From: BS750m-G62 sp964577175
Lineage (GTDB): Bacteria > Planctomycetota > Phycisphaerae > FEN-1346
Length of the DNA: 40,878 bases
Direction of reading: 5' to 3'
NCBI GenBank assembly: GCA_964577175.1
Contig: CAZNYC010000020.1
Coordinates: forward strand, 1 to 40,878
The position numbers and the translations under genes are program-made. Position 1 is the first letter of the stretch, and each line of letters starts with the position of its first letter. This document shows positions 34,094-40,878 of the stretch, piece after piece. The notes below the pieces were generated by a model, which was not told the DNA's origin, ran no database searches, and saw nothing but the letters and a program-made list of their open reading frames with translations.

Positions 34094-37000
34094 ACGCAAG
34101 GATTCGCTTGGTTGCCCTTCGGCAGGCGCATGCGCGGCTTGGCTCGGCCGTCGTACTGCTCTGCCTTGCGTTTGCCTCGGTGGTCGGGAACGCGGCGGAA
34201 CCTCCAGGGACACCCCGGACGGCCGGTGGGGCTGTAACGGCGGAGCCGCCCACCCGAAACGGGCCCGAGCGCGAGGGCAAACCGCGACCGGCCCCCAAAT
34301 CCCTCGACGTGCCCGGCCTCGTCTGCTTCTGGGACTTTCAGGAAGAGGCCGGGCAGCCCCGCCGCAGCCGGGGACCGCACGCCTACGCCTTGGAGGAAAG
34401 GCTCGGCCCGATCCGGCGCGTCGCCGGGGGCATCTGGGGACCGTACAGCGCCCACATCGACGGCGGGCAGTGGTTCTGCTGCCCGCGCGAGGCGTGCCCC
34501 GCGCTCAACATCCACGGGCCGGACGCTCAGTTCACCATCCTGGCCTGGATCCAGCGGACGACGGACCGCCGCTGGCAGTACATTGCCGGCATGTGGAACG
34601 AGACCGAGGCCGAGCGGCAGTACGCGCTCTTCGTCAACGGGCATCGGAAGACCGACTGGCGGACCTTCACGCGGACGCCCGCTGACTGCCAGCCGCACGC
34701 CTACATGTCGGCCGGGGGCGGGGCGACGCCCGGCAACCCGTTCTGCTTCTCGTACGCGACGGGCGCGACGCGCCTGGAGAAGAACCGCTGGTACTTCCTC
34801 GCTGCCACGTACGATCAGCGGGAATTGCGGGTCTACGTGGACGGCCGGCTCGACGCACTCCAGCATTACAACCCGTTCCGGTATCCGGGCAAGCCGATCT
34901 TCGACGGGGGAAGGGACGGGGCGGACTTCACCGTCGCCCAGCGCGCCGTGCCCTCCTGGCCGGACTACCCGAAAGGGAAACACGACCGTCCCGTCGGCTT
35001 CGCGGGTCGACTCGGAGGGCTGGCGGTCTACCGCCGCGCCCTCGGCGCGAAGGAGATCCAGAAGATCCACCTGGCGTGGGCCGGCAGCGCCGACGATAGA
35101 CCTGCACCCGGCGAGGCGCGCGTCACGTGGAATCCGCTGTCCCGCCCGGTACGGCGGGCGGATACGCTGTTCCTGCCCGACCTCGCCTCGCCCGAGACGA
35201 TCCAGGCCTCGGGCGGATGGCTCCACGGGCACCACGACGAGGGGCTGGAGAAGGTCCGGCCGCTCTTCGAGTTCGGAGAGGGCCCGTTCGGCCCGGCGGT
35301 GCGGGTCAAGGCCGAGGACGTCGGCCATTACTGGGTCTTCTTTCCGCTGGACGGCCTCGTGCCCGGGGACGAGTTCACGCTCCAGTTCCACGCGAAGTCC
35401 GACCGCCCCTGGATCGCGGAGAACGGCGCCACGTTCTTTCGGCTGAACAGCCGGGAGAACGAACTGGCGTTTCGCATCCACGAGGGCGCCCTGGTCGTTG
35501 ACGCCCGGTCGGCCGAGACGAAACGGTCCTGGCGAGCGCCGCTCGACGACGCCGGCCTGGAGGCGGGCCGATGGCACGCCTTCGCCGTCACGCTGAAGGA
35601 CGGGACGCTCCGCATCTACCTGGACGGCCGCGAGCGCGGCACCATCGAAAAGGTCCGCTTCGAACCGCTCTGGTCCGACAGCGCGAGCGGCACCGAGGGC
35701 ATCGAACTGGGCGGGGCGCCGTGGCATTCGAGCAACGTCTGGCTGAGCGCCGTGCGCCTCAGCCGGACGGCCCGCACGCCCGGGAAGGCGGTCGCCCTGC
35801 GGTCGCTTCGGACGACGCTGACGGTCGATGCGTCGCGCGCTGCCGGCCGCATCCCGCCGCCGTTCGTCGGGGCGCTGCACCCGGGCCAAAAGTCCTGGCC
35901 GCCGGCGGAGCACCCGAGCGCGACGCCCGCGCAGATCCGCGCCGCCCCGCACGTCATCCGGACGGACAAGTTCCTCCAGGCGACGCCCATGAAGCGCGGC
36001 GAGCCGGACGCCGCCCACCCGGCCCCCGGCCGCAGCGGCCGGTTCGCCTACGACTGGCAGGTCGTGGACCGCACGCTCGACTGGTTCCGCTCGCACGGTG
36101 TCCGGCCGTACATCAGCATCGATGCCACGCCGAGCCTGTTGGGCGGCACGGTCGAACCGTTCGAGGGCGAGAAACTGCGGACCGCCCTCAGCCGGTCGGC
36201 CGGCTTTCACCCGGAGCGCCCCAAGGACCTCGACGCCTGGGCCGCCGTCGTCGAGGACTTCGTCCATCACGTCCTCCGCGAGTACAAAATGGAGGTGCCG
36301 TGGTGGGGCGTGTGGAACGAGCCCGACCAGCCGGGCTTCTGGGACGGCACGGTCGAGGACTACCTGGACCTGTACGAAGCCACGGTCCGGGCGGTGAAGA
36401 CGGTGGACCCCGAGGCGACGGTGGGCGGGCCGGAGTCGGGCCTTGGGGGACCCTGGATCGAGGCGCTCGTGCGCCGCTGCGCCGAGCGGGACCTGCCGCT
36501 GGACTTCATCTCGTATCACGATTATTCGGGCGACTTGAACACGCCCGCCGTCGCCCGCGCCAAGGTCGACCGTCTGACGAAGGCGGCGGGCCTCAGGACC
36601 CCGATGCCGATCGTCCTCGGCGAGTTCAACTGGTCCGCCGGCAACCTCCGCAAGAAGGGGATGCCGCGGTTCCATCGCGACGTCTGGCACATCCGCGCGT
36701 TCGGGGCGGCGTACACGACGGCGTTCCTGACGCGGATGGTGGACCTGCCGGCGATGGAACTACTCGTCTGGTCGCACACCCGCTACGGCGACCCGCGGGC
36801 CGGCGGATGGGCCGCCACGCAACTCATCGGTCCCGGCGGCGAGCAGTGGGCGCCGTACAACGCCCTCAAGGGATGGAAGCGGGTGACGGGTGACCGCGTC
36901 CTCTCCACCGAGGGCGACCGGGCGCCGGGCGTCTTCGCCCTGGCCACGCGCCACGGCAACGACGGGGCCGTCGGCCTCGTGCTCGTCAATTACGGCTTCG

Positions 37001-37257
37001 CCCAGCGGCAGAGCCGGGCGGTGCGGGTGCGCCTTGCGAACCTGGCGGCGGGGGAGTGGCGCCTCACGCGATGGCGCGTGGACCCGGCCCACTCCAGCCG
37101 GTGGGACGCCGAGGACGACCCGTTCACCGCCGCCGACCACGACGACCTCGCGCTGGTCGAGGAGCGGGCCTGCCGCGCCGAACGCGGCCGACCTCTCGTG
37201 CTGGAGGTGGACCTACCGCCGTGGTGCAGCGATTTCCTCGCGCTTCGGAGGCCGTGA
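34090..37257 (+). CDS. Secreted LamG-LamG-GH39-like glycosidase
   Basis: The product is 1055 residues with a signal peptide (to about residue 36). A first concanavalin/LamG domain spans roughly 70-335 (LVCFWDFQEE, FTILAWIQRT, RWYFLAATYD, LRVYVDGRLD, GGLAVYRRALGAKEI). A second lies at about 375-575 (FTLQFHAKSD, LRIYLDGRERG). A TIM barrel follows with GVWNEPDQPGFW, in which Glu744 is the likely acid/base, and IVLGEFNWSAG, in which Glu845 is the likely nucleophile, as in clan GH-A families such as GH39. It probably hydrolyses a xyloside- or uronic-acid-containing polysaccharide, held by the LamG domains. GAGGAGAGGACC precedes the ATG at 34090. Confidence 0.85.
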   Translation: MNARIRLVALRQAHARLGSAVVLLCLAFASVVGNAAEPPGTPRTAGGAVTAEPPTRNGPEREGKPRPAPKSLDVPGLVCFWDFQEEAGQPRRSRGPHAYALEERLGPIRRVAGGIWGPYSAHIDGGQWFCCPREACPALNIHGPDAQFTILAWIQRTTDRRWQYIAGMWNETEAERQYALFVNGHRKTDWRTFTRTPADCQPHAYMSAGGGATPGNPFCFSYATGATRLEKNRWYFLAATYDQRELRVYVDGRLDALQHYNPFRYPGKPIFDGGRDGADFTVAQRAVPSWPDYPKGKHDRPVGFAGRLGGLAVYRRALGAKEIQKIHLAWAGSADDRPAPGEARVTWNPLSRPVRRADTLFLPDLASPETIQASGGWLHGHHDEGLEKVRPLFEFGEGPFGPAVRVKAEDVGHYWVFFPLDGLVPGDEFTLQFHAKSDRPWIAENGATFFRLNSRENELAFRIHEGALVVDARSAETKRSWRAPLDDAGLEAGRWHAFAVTLKDGTLRIYLDGRERGTIEKVRFEPLWSDSASGTEGIELGGAPWHSSNVWLSAVRLSRTARTPGKAVALRSLRTTLTVDASRAAGRIPPPFVGALHPGQKSWPPAEHPSATPAQIRAAPHVIRTDKFLQATPMKRGEPDAAHPAPGRSGRFAYDWQVVDRTLDWFRSHGVRPYISIDATPSLLGGTVEPFEGEKLRTALSRSAGFHPERPKDLDAWAAVVEDFVHHVLREYKMEVPWWGVWNEPDQPGFWDGTVEDYLDLYEATVRAVKTVDPEATVGGPESGLGGPWIEALVRRCAERDLPLDFISYHDYSGDLNTPAVARAKVDRLTKAAGLRTPMPIVLGEFNWSAGNLRKKGMPRFHRDVWHIRAFGAAYTTAFLTRMVDLPAMELLVWSHTRYGDPRAGGWAATQLIGPGGEQWAPYNALKGWKRVTGDRVLSTEGDRAPGVFALATRHGNDGAVGLVLVNYGFAQRQSRAVRVRLANLAAGEWRLTRWRVDPAHSSRWDAEDDPFTAADHDDLALVEERACRAERGRPLVLEVDLPPWCSDFLALRRP

Positions 37258-37339
37258 ATCGTCACGGCGAAGGGTGTGTCCGGAAACTGGTTCGTGGCTT
37301 TCGGAACTGCATGGTTCTCCAGACGACTTACACGCTCTG

Positions 37340-37654
37340 TTACTTCACTTCCTGTGCCCGGAGGACGCCACGCTCGACGTACAGGTGCATGTTCCGTGGA
37401 TCGCTGACGAGGTGCACCGTCGCCCCGGCGGCTTTGATGGGCTACGACTTGCCGTAAACCTCCTCGAGCCGGGCGTCGGTCGTGGGCGGGTCGTCTACCA
37501 TACGAACGAGCCGGTCGTCGGCGGACGCCGTGTCCGGCGGACGGTAGGGGCGCGGCACGGGCGGCGCCGAGGCCTCCAGCGCGGCATCCGCCAGGGCAGC
37601 CAGAGGCACCGTCACAGGTGTCAGCAGCCGGCATGAGCGAAGTGTCCGTTGCAT
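37340..37654 (-). pseudogene. Small secreted-type protein gene interrupted by an in-frame TAG
   Basis: The ATG at 37654 follows GGAGG at 8-base spacing. The product starts MQRTLRSCRLLTPVTVPLAA, a signal-like sequence, and reaches LEEVYGKS, where TAG (37444-37442) intervenes. The same frame then continues protein-like (PIKAAGATVHLVSDPRNM, then HLYVERGVLRAQEVK) to a TAA at 37342-37340. This would be a 104-codon gene with one nonsense codon. It could be a recent mutation, a sequencing error, or two separate pieces; I cannot name the family. The flank 37258-37339 holds nothing else. Confidence 0.5.
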
Positions 37655-37707
37655 GCGCTTTGCCTCCGTGAACGTATCGTCCGGGCGGAGGTCATGTCGC
37701 CGCGGTA

Positions 37708-37846
37708 TCAGTCCGCGCGGATGAGGACGTCGAGCAGGACGGTCCGCAGGCGGGCCGTCTTGACGGGGCCGTCGACCTTCAGCGTCACATCGGCCGGGAA
37801 CTGGGCGAAATCGCCGTGGATGCCATCGCAAGGCACACCGACCACG
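37708..37846 (-). pseudogene. C-terminal remnant of an unidentified protein
   Basis: On the minus strand a coding-like segment (GVPCDGIHGDFAQFPADV, then TLKVDGPVKTARLRTVLLDV) ends in TGA at 37708, 53 bases upstream of the small TAG-interrupted gene. No start or family is identifiable. Its 5' end overlaps the PepSY-like gene on the opposite strand, so one of the two is probably a truncated fragment. Confidence 0.3.
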
Positions 37847-38157
37847 GCCGCACCGTTTTCGAGACCGATTCCAAAGTAGGCGGCATGGAGATCGACCTGG
37901 CGATTCGCGACGACGGGACGTTGCTCGATAAGGAAGTGGAGATGGCCCTGTCGAGCGCTCCCCGCCCTGTTCGAGACGCGGTTGCGGTTCAGCGGAAGGG
38001 CACCAACCTGGTTCTGGAGGAATTCATTCGATCGTCCGACGCCGGGGGCAACGTGCAGCACTACCGGGCCTGGCTCCGGGACGGCTCGCGCGAAGTGAAA
38101 CTCCGCATCGCCCCGGACGGCACGCTGCTTCAACGGCGAGAGCGGATCGAAGACTGA
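37816..38157 (+). CDS. PepSY-like protein, probably 5'-truncated
   Basis: The product is 113 residues from a GTG at 37816, or 90 from an ATG at 37885; neither has a good ribosome-binding site and there is no signal peptide, though relatives are exported. It has two PepSY-like beta-alpha repeats: TVFETDSKVGGMEIDLAIRD then DGTLLDKEVE, and VQHYRAWLRDGSREVKLRIA then PDGTLLQRRE. The internal repeat indicates that coding sequence extends at least to TVFETD, upstream of 37885. Function unknown; PepSY-like domains may inhibit proteases or bind metals. It may be a decaying gene left by a rearrangement at about 37830. Confidence 0.5.
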   Translation: MDAIARHTDHGRTVFETDSKVGGMEIDLAIRDDGTLLDKEVEMALSSAPRPVRDAVAVQRKGTNLVLEEFIRSSDAGGNVQHYRAWLRDGSREVKLRIAPDGTLLQRRERIED

Positions 38158-38275
38158 GCGTTTATTCCACTCCGTCCCTTGCGGCGCTTCCAGGGTTACG
38201 GACGGCCGTTGCCAAACGAGTTCTGCGATAGTCTCGCCCGGCGCGGTGGTTTCATTCTGTTGAAGGGAGGAATCG

Positions 38276-40135
38276 ATGCGCGACGCTTTCCGACGTGTGG
38301 CGGCCACGCTTCTGGTTGCCATCGCTTGCCTGCCCGTCGCCGCGCGGGCCGCCGAGGGGCCGATGGTTCGCACGGTCTCCGCGATGGACTCGACTGGGGG
38401 CGTAGAGGTTGAAGAAGGCGAGGCCCGCGCCGTGCCCGAGGGGCCGGGCGGCTCGACGGTGCTGCGTTTCGACGACCGCTTCCGCGTGCGGCTCGAACCG
38501 GGCAAACGGGGCATCGATCCGCGGGACTTCGACCTTATCAAGATTGCCGTCAAGGCCGACGCGTTTGCCGTCCTCAAGGTCGACCTCCAGAACCATCCCG
38601 GTCCGGGCGACCGGTCGTACTGGTGGGCCCTGGACGGCATTCGCGGCGCCTTCGGCTGGCGGACCCTCTGGCTCGATCTCCGCGTCATCGAGGACATCAA
38701 GGCCGCGGACGACAAGCGCGATCCCTGGCGCGAAGGGGCCGAGGGCGGCAAGGGCACCCACGCCCTGACCCTCGAAGGGTTCATCAAGGACACCGGCCGC
38801 GGCGCCGGCGGCGACGCTTCGGCCATCTGGCTGGGGCCCGTGCGGTTCGCGAGGAAGGCGGTGGACGTGGACTGGAACCAGGCCCGCGTCGCCTGCACCC
38901 GCGCGCCGGGCGGGGACGTGGTCTTCACCTATCCGCTCGAGGTGACCAACCGTCTTGACGAGCCCGTGATCGCCCGCCTGCGGCTGGTGCCGTTCGAGGC
39001 CGAGCATGCGACGGCTGCGCTCACCGCGGACGCCCTGCCGCTCGGCGCCGGGCAGACGAAGACCGTGGAGGCGACGGTCGCGCTGCCGGCGGCCGTGGCG
39101 GCCGACAAGCCGCCGCTATACTGCGAACGGTTCGAGGTCGTCGCGCGGGCCGAGAGCGTGGAGGATTCGGAGGTCACGATCCTCCGCTCGGCGGACCCGA
39201 TTCACCTGACTGCCACGGTGCCCATCGCCGAGGCCCGCCTCGCGCTGCCGCTGTATCCGCGGCCGAGCACGCTGCCGGAGGAGATCGTCTGCTGGGACGA
39301 AGCCACGGCCCGCCGGCTGGCCGAGGCCCGGCCGCCGCGCGATCTCATGGCCAAGGCCATGGAGAAGGGCATCTACCAGTACAAGGAGGGCGAGGCGTCC
39401 CGCGAGGTGGCCCGGTTCCAGCAGACCCTCATCTCGGCCGCTTACCTCTTTGACTTTACCGGCGAGCGGAAGTATCTGGACGTCGCGTCGCAACTGCTTG
39501 CCGCCCTGCCGGACATCTGGGCACGGCATTACGCCGCCTGGCAGGCCCGGCCGTTCCGCGAGGTCGGCTCCGGCATCATCACCAAGTGGGGCGACGGCCA
39601 CCATTACACCCTCAGCCTGGGTTGGCGGCTCGGCGGGACGCAGCGGTCGCCGTACCAGTACAGTTACGACCATAACTCCCGCGGCGGCAGCATGAGCAGC
39701 ATCCTCTACGCGTTCGACATGCTCGCGCCGCACCTGGAGGCCGATACGCGGAAGCGCTTCATCCACGACTTTCTCGTTCCCGCGGGTATCCAGTGCCGCA
39801 ACCATTACGTGGGCGACGGCAACCAGCAACTGACGGCCGACACGGTCGCGCTCTACGCCGGCCTCACGGCGCGCAACTGGCCGCTGGTGAGTTTCGCGTA
39901 CTCCTCTGAACACGGGCTCCTGAGCGTCATGGAGCGGGCGTTCACCCCTGAGGGCAGGCACGTTCGAAAGGGCTACCAGACGTACGTCATGCGTCCGATG
40001 TTCTGGATGATGGAGACCCTCCACGGCGCCGGCATCAACGTGTACCGCGACCGCCGGGCCCGCATGAACCAGTTGACCGGCCACGGCTTCAGCGACGGGC
40101 ACTTCTGGCGGTTTGTGCAGGAACGCCGCATGTAA
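38276..40135 (+). CDS. Secreted heparinase/alginate-lyase-like protein
   Basis: The product is 619 residues with a signal peptide (LLVAIACLPVAARA). The first 300 or so residues form beta-rich, probably carbohydrate-binding regions (TVLRFDDRFRVRLEPG; FTYPLEVTNRLDEPV). The C-terminal half is alpha-helical with FQQTLISAAYLFDFTGERKY, YDHNSRGGSMSS and GDGNQQLTADTVAL, resembling the alpha/alpha-toroid of heparinase II/III and alginate lyases; conserved His, Asn and Tyr residues in these blocks are candidate lyase residues. The usual C-terminal beta-sheet domain is missing, so it may be inactive or a new subfamily. AAGGGAGGA precedes the ATG. Confidence 0.75.
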   Translation: MRDAFRRVAATLLVAIACLPVAARAAEGPMVRTVSAMDSTGGVEVEEGEARAVPEGPGGSTVLRFDDRFRVRLEPGKRGIDPRDFDLIKIAVKADAFAVLKVDLQNHPGPGDRSYWWALDGIRGAFGWRTLWLDLRVIEDIKAADDKRDPWREGAEGGKGTHALTLEGFIKDTGRGAGGDASAIWLGPVRFARKAVDVDWNQARVACTRAPGGDVVFTYPLEVTNRLDEPVIARLRLVPFEAEHATAALTADALPLGAGQTKTVEATVALPAAVAADKPPLYCERFEVVARAESVEDSEVTILRSADPIHLTATVPIAEARLALPLYPRPSTLPEEIVCWDEATARRLAEARPPRDLMAKAMEKGIYQYKEGEASREVARFQQTLISAAYLFDFTGERKYLDVASQLLAALPDIWARHYAAWQARPFREVGSGIITKWGDGHHYTLSLGWRLGGTQRSPYQYSYDHNSRGGSMSSILYAFDMLAPHLEADTRKRFIHDFLVPAGIQCRNHYVGDGNQQLTADTVALYAGLTARNWPLVSFAYSSEHGLLSVMERAFTPEGRHVRKGYQTYVMRPMFWMMETLHGAGINVYRDRRARMNQLTGHGFSDGHFWRFVQERRM

Positions 40136-40191
40136 CGGGTGCGACGCAGATGCCGTGCCCGTCCCTGTACAGAGCAAAGGAAGACAGCATC

Positions 40192-40871
40192 GTGCGTACG
40201 ACGTTATGCGCGGCGGGGCTGCTGCTGGGTGCCATGGCTATGGTTGCGGCATGGCCCGCCTCGGTCTGCGGAGCACCGGAGCCGGAGGGGCAGGGCGGGT
40301 GCCGTTTCCGGCGCGGCGGGTGCGGAGACCCGCCGCGCAAAACGCGGCGCGGACGGAAGCGGCGAAGGGCTCGCGGCACGCATCGACCACCTGGCGCTGG
40401 CGTGGCCGACGCCGCCGGCGCCGGCGGTCCTGGGCCCCGAGCCGGGCGTCCCGCTGACGGACGTTGCCCTCAGTTTCGTCCTGGAGTCGAAGGCGGCCGA
40501 GCAGTGCGAACGCGGGTACGAGGTCGAAGTGGCGGAGGTCGTCCGGCCCGAGGACGGCCCGGCCGCAGCGGTTCGTCCTGCCGCTGACGAAGGGACTCGT
40601 GCGGGAGGTGCGCGGCACCGTGGCGTTCCGCCAGTACCTGGTGCTGAAACAGCGTAAGGATAGCCTCTTCGTCCATGCGAACAACTACGCGGACAAGACT
40701 ACGCATGTGACATTCGACGGCAAGGGTCCGCTGGAGGTGCAGGTGACGCCGGGCGAGGCGCTCACAAAGAAGGAGATGGCTGGCGGGGGCGAGGTCACGC
40801 TCACACTTACTCACACCCACCCCGCCGGCGCCGTGCGCGTCCGAATTTCGGGAGCCGCCATGGTGGAATGA
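40192..40871 (+). pseudogene. Secreted protein gene broken by a palindrome insertion and a frameshift
   Basis: A GTG at 40192 after AAAGGAAG begins a clear signal peptide (VRTTLCAAGLLLGAMAMVAA, then WPASVCGA). A palindromic repeat (40311-40345) follows, and after it coding resumes in a different frame (IDHLALAWPTPPAPAVLG, then VPLTDVALSFVLESKAAEQC). Near 40555-40570 coding shifts again (QRFVLPLTKGLVREVRGT, then FRQYLVLKQRKDSLFVHANN) and ends at TGA 40869-40871. Three frames are thus needed for one protein of about 220 residues. I do not recognise the family. The reading frame is wrecked at least twice, so it is probably non-functional. Confidence 0.7.
40311..40345. repeat. GCGCGGCGGGT palindrome inserted in a gene
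   Basis: A perfect 11-bp stem GCGCGGCGGGT / ACCCGCCGCGC with loop GCGGAG is followed by AAAACGC, the same flank as in the composite element at 32407-32525. It lies between the signal peptide and the rest of the broken gene. Confidence 0.85.
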
Positions 40872-40878
40872 GGGACGC

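Noticed and set aside
33994..36690. A minus-strand open frame of about 900 codons opposite the glycosidase
   Set aside because: It is an antisense shadow of a gene with clear domains, signal peptide and ribosome-binding site; its own translation has no recognisable motif.

Overview
The window is high-GC bacterial DNA, most likely from a member of the Planctomycetota (class not resolvable here). The clues are two Tat-exported sulfatases, a MoxR/DUF58/BatA-like/VWA membrane operon, secreted carbohydrate-active enzymes, a PQQ-type beta-propeller protein, and many families of dispersed palindromic repeats. It looks like a draft or metagenome contig: two runs of exactly 100 N (27021-27120 and 29238-29337) are scaffold gaps of unknown true size.

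Layout. 1-10711 (minus) is a five-gene operon: MoxR ATPase, DUF58 protein, BatA-like VWA protein, a second VWA-like membrane protein, and a DUF4175-like protein cut by the left edge. 10882-15536 holds a promoter with tRNA-Gly(CCC), rubrerythrin, mutL (minus), two overlapping YkgJ-type CxxCxxCC proteins, and a tiny lipoprotein with its own promoter and terminator. 15562-22379 (plus) carries a sulfatase, an ATP-citrate-lyase-type gene pair, and an MttB-family methyltransferase homologue without pyrrolysine. 22625-29237 (minus) reads site-2 protease - trpS - AAA ATPase - DUF4276 - scpA - class II ribonucleotide reductase. The AAA/DUF4276 pair is lower in GC, is coupled to scpA by an ATGA overlap, and looks like a defence-type cassette inserted into a housekeeping operon. 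29569-40871 is a secreted-enzyme region: tRNA-Val(TAC), a second sulfatase, beta-phosphoglucomutase, a PQQ-like propeller, a LamG/GH39-like glycosidase, a PepSY-like protein, a heparinase-like protein and several broken genes.

How it may fit together (inference). The sulfatases, glycosidase, lyase-like protein and phosphoglucomutase suit a life degrading sulfated polysaccharides. The citrate-lyase pair and MttB homologue point to acetyl-CoA and methyl-group metabolism. MttB-type methyl transfer and the class II reductase both depend on corrinoids. The MoxR cluster probably serves envelope or complex assembly.

The most unusual signals are the AAA/DUF4276 cassette, the palindromic repeats (some lying inside coding sequence: mutL, a ykgJ-like gene and a wrecked gene at the right end), a 119-bp composite palindrome with terminal inverted repeats, and gene-decay zones at 33.9 kb, 37.3-37.9 kb and 40.2-40.9 kb.
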